DNA from: LMUY01 sp965199555
GTDB lineage: Bacteria > Pseudomonadota > Alphaproteobacteria > Acetobacterales > Acetobacteraceae
Direction of reading: 5' to 3'
Length of the DNA stretch: 64,000 bases
Assembly: GCA_965199555.1 (NCBI GenBank)
Contig: CBDASJ010000016.1
Location: 62,001-126,000, forward strand
Shown here: in pieces, positions 23,878 through 32,720 of the stretch
How positions within the stretch are numbered: the stretch's first letter is position 1
Layout of the letters: every line of letters begins with the position of its first letter
Position numbers and translations under genes: made by a program
Notes under the pieces: model-generated
Told to the model about the DNA's origin: nothing
Database searches by the model: none
Seen by the model: only the letters and a program-made list of their open reading frames with translations

Positions 23878-24303
23878 CTATTCGGCGTCCGGACGGCCAC
23901 GGTCTCGCTTGATCGTGCCGCGCGCGGTTTTGGCGTCCAGCCGCCGCCGCTTGCTCCCAAGGGTCGGGCGGGTCTTCACCCGGTAGACCGGTGCCACGAT
24001 GGCGGCGCGGATCAGGTCGGCCAGCCGCTCGCGCGCGTCGGCCCGGTTGCGCTCCTGCGTGCGGTGGCGATTGGCGGCGATCACCAGGATGCCCTCCGCC
24101 GTCATGCGCCGCCCGGCCAGCACCGCCAGGCGTGAGCGGATCGCCGGGGTCAGCGCCGGTGAATGCAGCGCGTCGAAGCGCAACTGCACCGCGGTGGCCA
24201 CCTTGTTGACGTTCTGCCCGCCCGGTCCGGCGGCGGCGATGAACCGTTCCTCCAACTCGGACCCGGCCAGGCGCAGGGTGGGCGTGATGGGAAGGTCGTC
24301 CAT
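23878..24303 (-). CDS. arfB: Alternative ribosome-rescue factor / peptidyl-tRNA hydrolase ArfB
   Basis: A 141-residue protein with the release-factor GGQ motif (AAGPGGQNVNKVATAVQLRF, Gly-Gly-Gln near residue 28) and a lysine/arginine-rich tail (VKTRPTLGSKRRRLDAKT...KRDRGR) that enters the empty mRNA channel. It frees peptides from ribosomes stalled on truncated messages. It is much shorter than release factors 1 and 2 and lacks their codon-reading domains. Its stop is three bases from the convergent metW stop. Confidence 0.95.
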   Translation of the reverse strand: MDDLPITPTLRLAGSELEERFIAAAGPGGQNVNKVATAVQLRFDALHSPALTPAIRSRLAVLAGRRMTAEGILVIAANRHRTQERNRADARERLADLIRAAIVAPVYRVKTRPTLGSKRRRLDAKTARGTIKRDRGRPDAE

Positions 24304-24310
24304 GCCGGCA

Positions 24311-24496
24311 TCATAGCGGAACCGCGCTGCCTTGGCGCTGCGCCTGGCACAGGCTGCCGCGCAGCAGGATCACCGACGCCAAGCAGAGCGGCGGCTGGTC
24401 CACGTGCCGGCGGAGCCGCTCCGCTTCCGCGGCGGACAGCAGCAGCCCGGTGCCGAGCAGCCACCACAGCGCCGCCCGCCCGCGTGCCTGGGTCAA
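24311..24496 (-). CDS. Small unknown protein between arfB and the kinase-like gene
   Basis: A 61-residue frame that would start at TTG 24496, overlapping the TGA of the kinase-like gene by four bases, a coupling seen repeatedly in this genome. It has a short hydrophobic stretch (ALWWLLGTGLLLSA) and then a polar region with two cysteines. I recognise no family. The overlap is the main argument that it is real; codon use does not settle the question. Confidence 0.3.
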   Translation of the reverse strand: MTQARGRAALWWLLGTGLLLSAAEAERLRRHVDQPPLCLASVILLRGSLCQAQRQGSAVPL

Positions 24497-25158
24497 ACGC
24501 GTCCCGGCAGGGTCAGCGAGGCCACGGTCCAGCCCTCCACCCGCTCGATCGACGTGCGGCCGCCTTCCCACTCCGCCAGGCAGCGCATGATCCCGAGCCC
24601 TTCGCCCGCGCCGTCCCCCAGGCCCCAGCCGTCATCGCTCACCCGCAGCACGATCGATCCGTTGCCGTGGCGGCGCAGGCGTACGGCGATCCGGCCCACC
24701 AGGCGCATGTGCATGCCGTGCTTGACCGCGTTGGCCACCATCTCGTGCGCGACCTTCAACACCGTGCTCTCGAGCGAGGACGGGCAGCCGCCGGTGACGA
24801 CCACGTCCAACGCGACGGTTTGCTCCTGATCCGACAGCAACTTGACGGTAGCCTCGCTCAAGGCGGTCAGGCGGTCCGAAAGCGGGCCGGGACAGGCGGT
24901 GAACCCGAACAAGGCGTCCGATACGCGGGCGCTGAGGCAGATCCGACGCTCCACCTCGTCGGCCATTGCCGCGCCGGCCGGGGTGGCGCGCAGGTCGCTG
25001 TGCGCCACCTGGGCGATGATCCGTTGCAGCGCGTTCTTGGTCAGGTGGCGCAGTTGCCGCATGGCGATCGCTTCGGCACTCGGCTCCCGCTCCGTCATCA
25101 GGACGGGAGCGACCGTTGCCGCCGTCAACCGCATCGGGCGGGGGGAAGTGTGTGACAT
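24493..25158 (-). CDS. Histidine-kinase-like ATPase protein (HWE/HisKA_2 type), no sensor domain
   Basis: A 221-residue soluble protein. The dimerisation helix has a phosphoacceptor-like RQLRHLTKNALQRIIAQVA (His near residue 37), comparable to the HRVKN-type box of HisKA_2 kinases. The ATPase domain has the N-box HEMVANAVKHG (near 142), a G1 box SDDGWGLG and a G2-like GEGLGIM. There is no sensor or membrane part, so it may be a phosphotransfer or stand-alone kinase module responding to an upstream partner. It is divergent from the DUF6502 gene across a 124-base spacer with palindromes. ATG at 25158. Confidence 0.82.
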   Translation of the reverse strand: MSHTSPRPMRLTAATVAPVLMTEREPSAEAIAMRQLRHLTKNALQRIIAQVAHSDLRATPAGAAMADEVERRICLSARVSDALFGFTACPGPLSDRLTALSEATVKLLSDQEQTVALDVVVTGGCPSSLESTVLKVAHEMVANAVKHGMHMRLVGRIAVRLRRHGNGSIVLRVSDDGWGLGDGAGEGLGIMRCLAEWEGGRTSIERVEGWTVASLTLPGRV

Positions 25159-25187
25159 CTGCAACTCCAATGAAGCGTCCGCACTAA

Positions 25188-25250
25188 ACGTGGGAAATAA
25201 TCCCACGTCAAGCGTGTTGTGGGGTTCTTTCCCACGTGTTGCGTGGTAGG
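25188..25250. promoter_or_regulatory. Palindromic operator sites between the kinase-like and DUF6502 genes
   Basis: acgtggga (25188-25195) and tcccacgt (25201-25208) form a perfect 8-base dyad with a 5-base spacer. tcccacgt recurs at 25230-25237 and begins a second dyad, ccacg-tgttg-cgtgg. Both dyads have 5-base spacers and start 43 bases apart. They lie centrally between two divergent start codons, as expected of a shared operator. Confidence 0.5.
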
Positions 25251-25282
25251 GTTGCGCTCTCCGCCGGAGTTGCCGCCGCCTC

Positions 25283-26104
25283 ATGTCCCCTGCGCGCCCC
25301 GCGCCCGAAACGATGCTCCTGCCGCTGCGCCGGCTGCTGCGGCCGGTGGTGCGCTTGGCGATGCGGTGCGGCGTCACCTTTCCGGCGGTGGCCGACCTGC
25401 TGCGGGCGCTGTATGTCGAGGTCGCGCGGGAGGAGCTCGGTCCCGACCACCGCACCGACAGCCGCGTGAGCCTGCTGACCGGCGTGCACCGCAAGGAAAT
25501 CCGGCGGCAGCGCGGCCTGCCGGCCGATGAGCCGCCACCGCCGCTGGTGACGCGCAACGGCCAGTTGATCGGCGCCTGGCTGGGCGCGCCGGGCTTCACG
25601 GACGCAACCGGCCTGCCGTTGGCCTTGCCGCGGGCCGCGGATGTCGGCAATCCGAGCGCGCCCAGCTTCGACGGGCTGGTGGCGTCCGTCACCCGGGACG
25701 TCCGGCCGCGGGCGGTACTGGACGACTGGTTGGCCCAGGGCATCGTAACGCTGGATGCCGAAGACCGGGTGCAGCTTTCCGCCGGGGCCTTCCTGCCGCA
25801 GCCGGGCCGGGACGAGCAACTCTTCTACTTCGCCCGCAACCTGCACGACCATATCGCGGCCGGCAGTGCCAACGTGCTGGCGGACGGAACCGCGCCCTTT
25901 ATCGACCGCAGCGTGCATTACGACCGGCTGACGCCCGCCGCGGCGGCGGAGCTGGAACGCCTGGGCCGTGACGCCGCACAGCGCGTCCTGCTGGAGGTCA
26001 ACCGCCACGCCATGCGCCTGGCCACCGACGCCCCGGAAGGCAGCCCGACCCGCCGGGTGAATTTCGGCGTCTATTTGTTGGCCGAGGACGAGACGCCGGG
26101 ATGA
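25283..26104 (+). CDS. DUF6502 family protein (HTH-like N-terminus)
   Basis: A 273-residue soluble protein. The N-terminal part (PLRRLLRPVVRLAMRCGVTFPAVADLLRALYVEVARE, then DSRVSLLTGVHRKEIRR) is the hallmark of DUF6502 and reads like a winged-helix: a helix, a turn with the GVTxxxVAxLLR pattern, and a basic recognition-like helix. The C-terminal half is of unknown fold. A transcription-regulator role is inferred from this and from the palindromes in front of it. It overlaps the DUF5666 gene by four bases. DUF6502 and DUF5666 genes are frequent neighbours in proteobacteria as far as I know. Confidence 0.8.
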   Translation: MSPARPAPETMLLPLRRLLRPVVRLAMRCGVTFPAVADLLRALYVEVAREELGPDHRTDSRVSLLTGVHRKEIRRQRGLPADEPPPPLVTRNGQLIGAWLGAPGFTDATGLPLALPRAADVGNPSAPSFDGLVASVTRDVRPRAVLDDWLAQGIVTLDAEDRVQLSAGAFLPQPGRDEQLFYFARNLHDHIAAGSANVLADGTAPFIDRSVHYDRLTPAAAAELERLGRDAAQRVLLEVNRHAMRLATDAPEGSPTRRVNFGVYLLAEDETPG

Positions 26105-27240
26105 CGCGGGCGGCTTGGCTGTGCCTGCTGGCGTTGGCGGCGTGTTCCGTCCCGACCGCTCCCCCGCCGTCGGTCGCCGCCCCGGGCAGCAGCCCGGCGG
26201 TGTGCCGCATCGGCCCCGGCGGCGGGCGCCCGGTGGCGGATCGCGGCATCGGCGGCACCGGCGCGCCCACGGTGCAAACCGCCGATCGCGGGATCGGCGG
26301 CACCGGCATCATCGGCGTGATCACCGGCTTCGCCAGCGTGTGCGTCGCGGGGGAGGAGGTGGCACTGCCCGCAAGCCTGCCCGCGTTGCTGGACGGCAAG
26401 CCCGGCACGTTGGACGACCTTCGCGCCGGCCAGGTGGTGGCGGTGCAGGCGGCCGGCCCGGCAAACGCGCTGCGCGCGGAGGAGATCGCCGTCCGCCACG
26501 TCGTAATCGGCCCGGTGCAGGCAAACGCAGGCGGCATGCTGGTGGTGGCCGGCCAGCAGGTGCAGGTGGGGGACGCCACCGGCTCGGCAGTCGACGCTCG
26601 GCCCGGCCAATTCGTCGCGGTGAGCGGCCTGCGCCAGCCCGGCGGCGCCGTCGTCACCACCCGAATCGACCCGGCGCCGCCCGGACCGGTGCTGCTGCGC
26701 GGCGAACTGGTCCGCATCTACGGCACCGCGCGGATCGGCGGGCAAAGCCTGCGGCTGCCGGAAGGCTCCACCATCCCCGGCGGCTTCCCGGTGCTGGCGA
26801 CGGGCACGCTGCAAGACGATGTGCTGGTGGTGGACAGCATCACGCGCGACCTCGCCGACGAGAGCCCGGCCGCGTATTTCGGCCCGAACGTCACCAACTT
26901 CGTGGTGGAAGGCTACCTTGCCGCAGCGGCCGGCGGCTTCTTCGTCAACCGCGACTTCGTCCGGGGCGATGGGTTCCGGCCGGAAGCGCGCGGCCGCGGC
27001 ATCGCGGCATTCAGCCGCCGACCGGACGGCGGGCTGGTTTCCCAACGCCGTGGCGGCATGACCCCGTTCGCGCCGGACCGCGCCTTCAGCCCCGCGCCGA
27101 CCGCGCCCGGCGGCGGTGACTCGTTCGATCCGGCGCGCCATGGGTTTCCGTCGTCGCGCGTTTCGCCGTCGTTCGCCGCGGGACCAGGGGGCGGCGCTAC
27201 GGGGTCGCCGGGTCCGCAAGGCCCGGGGGGGCGGCGGTAG
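26101..27240 (+). CDS. DUF5666 domain lipoprotein
   Basis: A 379-residue secreted protein with a short signal and lipobox (LALAACS, Cys near residue 15). A proline-rich linker contains a duplicated ADRGIGGTG peptide (about residues 47 and 62). Then follow three or four OB-like DUF5666 units, each with GxVxAxxGxxLVVxGxxVxV-type strands (GPVQANAGGMLVVAGQQVQV, LVRIYGTARIGGQSLRL, GYLAAAAGGFFVNRDF). The tail is Gly/Pro/Arg-rich and probably disordered. Function is unknown; it may bind a surface ligand. Its last 44 bases overlap the convergent HugZ-like gene. Confidence 0.82.
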   Translation: MTRAAWLCLLALAACSVPTAPPPSVAAPGSSPAVCRIGPGGGRPVADRGIGGTGAPTVQTADRGIGGTGIIGVITGFASVCVAGEEVALPASLPALLDGKPGTLDDLRAGQVVAVQAAGPANALRAEEIAVRHVVIGPVQANAGGMLVVAGQQVQVGDATGSAVDARPGQFVAVSGLRQPGGAVVTTRIDPAPPGPVLLRGELVRIYGTARIGGQSLRLPEGSTIPGGFPVLATGTLQDDVLVVDSITRDLADESPAAYFGPNVTNFVVEGYLAAAAGGFFVNRDFVRGDGFRPEARGRGIAAFSRRPDGGLVSQRRGGMTPFAPDRAFSPAPTAPGGGDSFDPARHGFPSSRVSPSFAAGPGGGATGSPGPQGPGGRR

Positions 27241-27928
27241 CCTTCGCCAGCCGCACCAACTCCGCCCGCACGCCGCCGGCATCCGCCACCGGCGCGGACC
27301 ATGCCACGCGGCGCACCGCCTCGTCGCGCACCAGGTCGCAGCCGTCCACGTCCACCGCCGCCAGCCGCCAGCCCGAACTGCCGGCGATGCGGGCGAGCGC
27401 GTCGGCATGGTCGGCGTTGACATGGGCGAGGATCGACGGCTCGGCCGCCAGCACCGCGGCCACGGCGTCCGGGTCGGGCGTCAGGTCGCTTGCCGCCAGG
27501 CGATGCGCGCTGGCGAAGCCGCCGATGAACTGCCCGCCGGACAGGCGCAGCCGGAGCAGCCGGAAATCGCCGAGATCGGCGTAGAAGGCGGCGTATGGAT
27601 GCCGGGCCACCCAGCGCGCCTTGGAGGCCGGGTCAGGCTCGGGCGTGGCGAGGCCGGTGACGGTCAGCCGCGGCGCGGTCTGCGGGTTGGGGCCGGTCGC
27701 CTCGCCCGCAACCAGCAGGGCGCAGCGCCCGTCCTGCGCCAAATGCCGGGTGTGCGCGGACAGGCCGGACAGCAGCATCAGCAGCGACAGGTCCGGCGCG
27801 GGCGCGGGGGTGACCAGGGCGGCGTAGGGCTGCCCGTCCTCCGCCGTGGCCAGGGTGGCGGATCGCGCCGCGCGCAGCAGGCTGCGTGCCTGCCAGACGA
27901 TGGCGGCGCGGTTCGGCGGTGCTGCCAT
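27197..27928 (-). CDS. HugZ-like pyridoxamine-5'-phosphate-oxidase-fold protein with DUF2470
   Basis: A 243-residue protein of two parts. Residues 10-150 form a split-barrel FMN-binding-like domain (RAARSATLATAEDGQPYAALVTPA, then RCALLVAG, then FRLLRLRLSGGQFIGGF). Residues 160-235 form DUF2470 with ILAHVNADHADALARIAG. This arrangement occurs in HugZ-type heme-degrading proteins and related oxidases, so a role in heme or flavin chemistry is possible. ATG at 27928. Its 3' end overlaps the DUF5666 gene on the opposite strand. Confidence 0.85.
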   Translation of the reverse strand: MAAPPNRAAIVWQARSLLRAARSATLATAEDGQPYAALVTPAPAPDLSLLMLLSGLSAHTRHLAQDGRCALLVAGEATGPNPQTAPRLTVTGLATPEPDPASKARWVARHPYAAFYADLGDFRLLRLRLSGGQFIGGFASAHRLAASDLTPDPDAVAAVLAAEPSILAHVNADHADALARIAGSSGWRLAAVDVDGCDLVRDEAVRRVAWSAPVADAGGVRAELVRLAKATAAPPGLADPATP

Positions 27929-28006
27929 TCCCTGTTCTCCCCGCGGTCGGTTTTGCGCCACAATCCGGTCCGATCCTGCCGAACGTCCGCAAAGGCTTGC
28001 GCCCCC

Positions 28007-28708
<702 letters not shown>

Positions 28709-30376
28709 GTGCCCGACATCGGCGTGATGCCGGCCCTGGCGGTTCGCCGCCGCCCCACGGTGCCGCGCCAATGGCTGCCGCCGCTGCTGCGCCGCATCCT
28801 GCTGGTCAACGCGCTGCCGCTGGCGCTGCTGGTGGCGGCGCTGCTGTACCTGGACCAGTACCAGAACGGCCTGCTGGAGAACGAGGTCACCGCCATGCGC
28901 GAACAGGCCCGCATCTACGCGGGCGCGCTGGGGGAAAGCGCCGTGCGCGAAACCGACCCGGACAACCCGCAGCTCGTGCCCGACATCGCCCGGCCGCTGC
29001 TGCGCCGGCTGACCGACCCGACGCCGAACAGCCAGGCCAAGCTGTACAGCGCCGACGGCCAGGTGATCGCCGACAGCCGGGTGCGCGAAGGCGTGGGCGG
29101 CGCCATCAACACCCAGCCGCTGCCGCCCGCTGCCGACCGCGGGCCGTTCGAAGGGACGGTCGGCGCGATCTACGACCGGCTGCTCTCCCTCGTGCCGCAT
29201 GGGGGGGAAACCGCGACGGTGCAGATCGGCCCGTCCGCCGCCGGGCCAGATTGGCAGCCGGACGTGAAGGCGGAGCTGAAGCTCAACTCCTCCGACCAGG
29301 GGCGGGAAACGCCGCCCTATATCCGGCGCACCGCCGACAACCGCCTGCTGGTGACGGTGGCGGAGCCGGTCACGCGCAACCGCCACACGGTGGGCATCGT
29401 GCAACTGACGCGCGATGCCCGCGAGGTGGACGACAGCCTGGTGGCGATCCGCATGTCCATCCTGGGCCTGTTCGTGATCGCGCTGGTGCTGACGGTGCTG
29501 CTGTCCTGGTACCTGTCGCTGACCATCGCGCGCCCCATCCTGCGGCTGAGCCAGGCGGCGCGCGACATGCGGGAAGGCCATGGCCGTGCCGGGGCGGTGC
29601 CGCCCGCACTGCTGCGCCGGCGCGACGAAATCGGTGAGCTGGCCCATGCGCTGCGCGACAGTTCGGAAGCGCTGTGGTCCCGCATGGACGCCACGGAGCG
29701 TTTCGCCGCCGATGTGGCGCATGAGATCAAGAATCCGCTGAGCAGCATCCGCAGCGCCATTGAAACGCTGCGCCGGGTGGAGGACGCGGTGGCGCAGCGC
29801 CGCCTGCTGGCGATCATCGCGGAGGACGTGGTCCGGCTGGACCGCTTGATCAGCGACATCAGCGACGCCAGCCGGGTGGATGCCGAGCTGAGCCGGGCGG
29901 AGCCGGCCCCGGTGGACGTGGTGGCGATCCTGCGCCTGTTGGCGGAGATCGACGAGGCGACCCGGCCCGAAGGCGGCGTGCGGCTGGAAGTGGACGCGCC
30001 GGACGGGCCCATGCTGGTGGAGGCGGTGGAGGACCGGCTGGTGCAGGTGTTGCGCAACCTGATCGGCAACGCCAGCAGCTTCAGCCCCGCCAACGGCCGC
30101 GTGGTGCTGCGCGCGCGGGAAGCCGGCGCCATGGTGGAGGTGAGCGTGGACGACGAAGGCCCCGGCATGCCGGACGCCAAGCTGGAGCACGTGTTCAACC
30201 GCTTCTACACCGAACGTCCGCAGGGCGAACGCTTCGGCCAGCATTCCGGCCTGGGATTGTCGATCAGCAAGCAGATTGTCGAGGCGTTAAAGGGCCAGAT
30301 CGCGGCGGAAAACCGTCGCGACGAAACCGGCCGCGTGCTGGGCGCCCGTTTCGTGTTGCACCTGCCAAAGGGATGA
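28709..30376 (+). CDS. chvG: Sensor histidine kinase ChvG
   Basis: A 555-residue inner-membrane kinase. Membrane segments near residues 30-52 (ILLVNALPLALLVAALLYL) and 250-272 (SILGLFVIALVLTVLLSWYL) flank a periplasmic stimulus-sensing domain. HAMP, then the H-box FAADVAHEIKNPLSSIRSA (His near 338), N-box NLIGNASSFSP, G1 VDDEGPGMP and G2 GLGLSISKQIVEALKG follow. GTG start at 28709 abuts the chvI stop. It phosphorylates ChvI. The hprK/PTS genes that follow chvG in many alphaproteobacteria are absent here. Confidence 0.93.
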   Translation: MPDIGVMPALAVRRRPTVPRQWLPPLLRRILLVNALPLALLVAALLYLDQYQNGLLENEVTAMREQARIYAGALGESAVRETDPDNPQLVPDIARPLLRRLTDPTPNSQAKLYSADGQVIADSRVREGVGGAINTQPLPPAADRGPFEGTVGAIYDRLLSLVPHGGETATVQIGPSAAGPDWQPDVKAELKLNSSDQGRETPPYIRRTADNRLLVTVAEPVTRNRHTVGIVQLTRDAREVDDSLVAIRMSILGLFVIALVLTVLLSWYLSLTIARPILRLSQAARDMREGHGRAGAVPPALLRRRDEIGELAHALRDSSEALWSRMDATERFAADVAHEIKNPLSSIRSAIETLRRVEDAVAQRRLLAIIAEDVVRLDRLISDISDASRVDAELSRAEPAPVDVVAILRLLAEIDEATRPEGGVRLEVDAPDGPMLVEAVEDRLVQVLRNLIGNASSFSPANGRVVLRAREAGAMVEVSVDDEGPGMPDAKLEHVFNRFYTERPQGERFGQHSGLGLSISKQIVEALKGQIAAENRRDETGRVLGARFVLHLPKG

Positions 30377-30377
30377 C

Positions 30378-30607
30378 GTGCCGACCATTCTGCGTCTGCA
30401 TGGGTGGCGCTTCGTTGTCTACCCAAACGACCATGCGCCGGCTCATGTGCATGTCATTGACCGGACTGGACCGTGGTCGTCGAACTTCGGGAGCCAAGCG
30501 TGCGCGAGTTGATTGGATGCGGTGAACGCCAGGCTCGCCGGGTGCTGCGGGTCGTTGCTGATCGCCGCCCCGCCCTCCTTGTTGCCTGGAGGCAGTTGCA
30601 TGGGTGA
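30378..30607 (+). pseudogene. DUF4160 gene, frameshifted
   Basis: GTG at 30378 starts the DUF4160 opening VPTILRLHGWRFVVYPND, then APAHVHVIDR; this frame stops at about 30513. The family's C-terminal part continues in another frame, VVELREPSVRELI followed by RRVLRVVADRRPALLVAWRQ, stopping at 30607. One base has been lost (or two gained) near 30460-30475. DUF4160 proteins are short (about 85 residues) and usually pair with a DUF2442 gene, which follows here with an 8-base overlap. The pair is often toxin-antitoxin-like in context, without proven activity that I can cite. Confidence 0.75.
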
Positions 30608-30947
30608 GGCAACGAAGCAGCAGTTTGAAGACGCTGAACGACGCGGACGTGAACGCCTGGCCGGACCACGCGCCCAACAGGTCCATTATGATGCTGGCCG
30701 GAACCGCATTGTGGTCCGGCTGACGACCGGCGTCGAAATCGGCTTCGCACCTCAAGACGCCGAAGGCCTGCAAAACGCATCGGCCGCTGACCTCCGGCTG
30801 GTCCGGCTCGACAACCAAGGACTCGGCATCCATTTTCCGACCCTCGACGCCGATCTGTATGTTCCAGCGTTGCTTGAAGGCGTGCTGGGGTCCGAACGGT
30901 GGATGGCGGAGCACGTCGTTACGCATCGCCGACGGGCGGCACGCTGA
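30600..30947 (+). CDS. DUF2442 domain protein
   Basis: A 115-residue protein. The central VHYDAGRNRIVVRLTTGVEIGFAPQDAEGLQNASAADLRLVRL and GLGIHFPTLDADLYVPALLEGVLG are the DUF2442 core (residues about 28-98). Members commonly sit behind DUF4160 genes as the second gene of a pair. Here the partner is frameshifted, so this may be the remaining half. Start ATG at 30600 overlaps the partner stop. Confidence 0.82.
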   Translation: MGEATKQQFEDAERRGRERLAGPRAQQVHYDAGRNRIVVRLTTGVEIGFAPQDAEGLQNASAADLRLVRLDNQGLGIHFPTLDADLYVPALLEGVLGSERWMAEHVVTHRRRAAR

Positions 30948-30957
30948 GGATTTCACG

Positions 30958-31449
30958 ATGACCGATCTCTACGACCTCGCCGTCCGGACCGCCGATGGGC
31001 GGAAGCAGCCCTTGGCCGACTTCCGTGGCCAAGTGCTGCTGGTGGTCAACACCGCCTCCAAATGCGGCTTCACCTCGCAATACGAGGGGCTGGAAGCGTT
31101 GTGGCGGCAGCATCGGCAGGCCGGGCTCACCGTGCTCGGCTTTCCGTGCAACCAGTTCGGCGGGCAGGAACCGGGCGACGCGGCGGAGATCGCCACCTTC
31201 TGCACCACCACCTACGACGTGACGTTCCCGGTGATGGCCAAGGTGGAGGTGAACGGCAGCAGGGCGGACGCGCTGTTCCAGTGGTTGAAGCGGGAAAAGC
31301 CGGGGCTGCTCGGCATCGGGGCGATCAAATGGAACTTCACCAAGTTCCTGCTCGGCCGGGATGGCCAGGTGATCGAGCGGTTCGCCCCCTCCACCAGCCC
31401 GTCGGCCATGCAGGCGGCGATCGCCGCGGCCCTTGCCAAGCCGGCCTGA
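30958..31449 (+). CDS. Glutathione peroxidase family protein
   Basis: A 163-residue thioredoxin-fold peroxidase. Peroxidatic Cys in NTASKCGFTSQY (near residue 37), the Gln in FPCNQFGGQEPG (near 71), and the Trp and Asn in IKWNFTKFLL (near 124) complete the active site. It reduces hydrogen or lipid peroxides, in bacteria often with thioredoxin rather than glutathione. It stands 10 bases after the DUF2442 gene and 43 before the AI-2E gene. Confidence 0.93.
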   Translation: MTDLYDLAVRTADGRKQPLADFRGQVLLVVNTASKCGFTSQYEGLEALWRQHRQAGLTVLGFPCNQFGGQEPGDAAEIATFCTTTYDVTFPVMAKVEVNGSRADALFQWLKREKPGLLGIGAIKWNFTKFLLGRDGQVIERFAPSTSPSAMQAAIAAALAKPA

Positions 31450-31492
31450 ACCGGGCACGCGGACGGCCCCTGCCGGGCAAAGGACCAGACGC

Positions 31493-32650
31493 ATGGACGC
31501 AATCGAGCCCGCGGTGCACGGCACCGGCAGCGACGCCGACCACACGGCAGCCGCCCGACAGGAAATGCGCGTGCCCGCAGCGCCCCATGGCAAGGCGTTG
31601 GGCACGTTGGCGATCCTGGCCGTGGCCTACACGCTGTATTTCGCCGCCTCCATCCTGCTGCCGTTCGTGCTGGCCATCGTGCTCTACCTCCTGCTGTCGC
31701 CGCTCATGCGCATCCTGACCAAGCGGCTGCATCTTCCTCGCGTGCTCGCCGCCCTCCTGCTCATCCTGGGTTTGGTTGTCCTGGTCGGCGGCGTCGGCGC
31801 CGCCATTTCGGTTCCCGCCAGCAACTGGGTCACTCGGGCGCCGGAAGCCTTGCCGCGCCTGGAACAGAAGCTCAGTTTCCTGCAGGAGCCGATCAACTAC
31901 CTCCAGCACGGCTATCAAACGCTGACGGAGAAAATGGGGGGTGGCGGCTCCGACAGCCATTCGGCCAGCACGCCCGGCCTGGGCAGCCTCACCTCGGTCG
32001 GGGGTTCGATCCTCGTCGGGGTGAAGACGATGGTGGGCGACGGCTTCACCATCCTGTTGCTGCTGTTTTTTTTCCTGTCGGCCGGCGATTCGCTGCTCCG
32101 GCGCCTGGTGGAGGTGCTGCCCACCCTGGAAGACAAGAAGCGCGCGGTGGAGATCGCCTCCGAGATCGAGGAGAACGTCGCCGGCTACCTGGCCACCATC
32201 ACCGTGATGAACCTGCTTGTGGGAGTGGTGAACGGGCTGCAGGTGTGGCTGCTCGGTATGCCGGATCCGCTGTTGTTCGGCACGCTGGCGTTTTTGCTGA
32301 ACTACATCCCGATCATCGGGCCGATGACGGGGGTGGTGCTGTTCTTTGTCGTGGGGCTGTTCACCTTCGACAACTCGCTGTTCGCCTTTGTCCCGGCCGG
32401 CATCTACCTCGGCATCCACGTGCTGGAGGGGGAAACCGTCACCCCGATGCTGCTGGCCCGGCGGCTGACGCTGAACCCGGTGCTGGTGATCGTGTCGCTG
32501 TTCTTCTGGGATTGGCTGTGGGGCGTGCCGGGCGCACTGCTGTCCGTGCCGTTGCTCGCGGTGGCGAAGATCGTGTGCGACCGGCTGCCGGGGCTGCACG
32601 CGCTCGGCCACATGCTGGGCGCCGACAAGCCGCACGGCGAGATGGGGTAG
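31493..32650 (+). CDS. AI-2E family transporter
   Basis: A 385-residue inner-membrane protein with about eight hydrophobic segments: two at the N-terminus (AILAVAYTLYFAASILLPFVLAIVLYLLL), one near 85-110, and a C-terminal cluster beginning near 185. The FLLNYIPIIGPMTGVVLFF and FFWDWLWGVPGALLSVPLLA segments are characteristic of the family. Members include the AI-2 exporter TqsA and sodium/proton antiporters; substrate cannot be assigned. ATG 31493. Confidence 0.9.
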   Translation: MDAIEPAVHGTGSDADHTAAARQEMRVPAAPHGKALGTLAILAVAYTLYFAASILLPFVLAIVLYLLLSPLMRILTKRLHLPRVLAALLLILGLVVLVGGVGAAISVPASNWVTRAPEALPRLEQKLSFLQEPINYLQHGYQTLTEKMGGGGSDSHSASTPGLGSLTSVGGSILVGVKTMVGDGFTILLLLFFFLSAGDSLLRRLVEVLPTLEDKKRAVEIASEIEENVAGYLATITVMNLLVGVVNGLQVWLLGMPDPLLFGTLAFLLNYIPIIGPMTGVVLFFVVGLFTFDNSLFAFVPAGIYLGIHVLEGETVTPMLLARRLTLNPVLVIVSLFFWDWLWGVPGALLSVPLLAVAKIVCDRLPGLHALGHMLGADKPHGEMG

Positions 32651-32720
32651 GCGCGGCTATTTGCCTGCCCCCGTATGCCTGGATAATCTCCGTGGCATCG
32701 AGCAATGCGGGGTTCTAGCC

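Noticed and set aside
26240..26310. Repeat array or CRISPR in the DUF5666 gene
   Set aside because: It is a two-copy in-frame peptide repeat (ADRGIGGTG) inside coding sequence, not spaced direct repeats.
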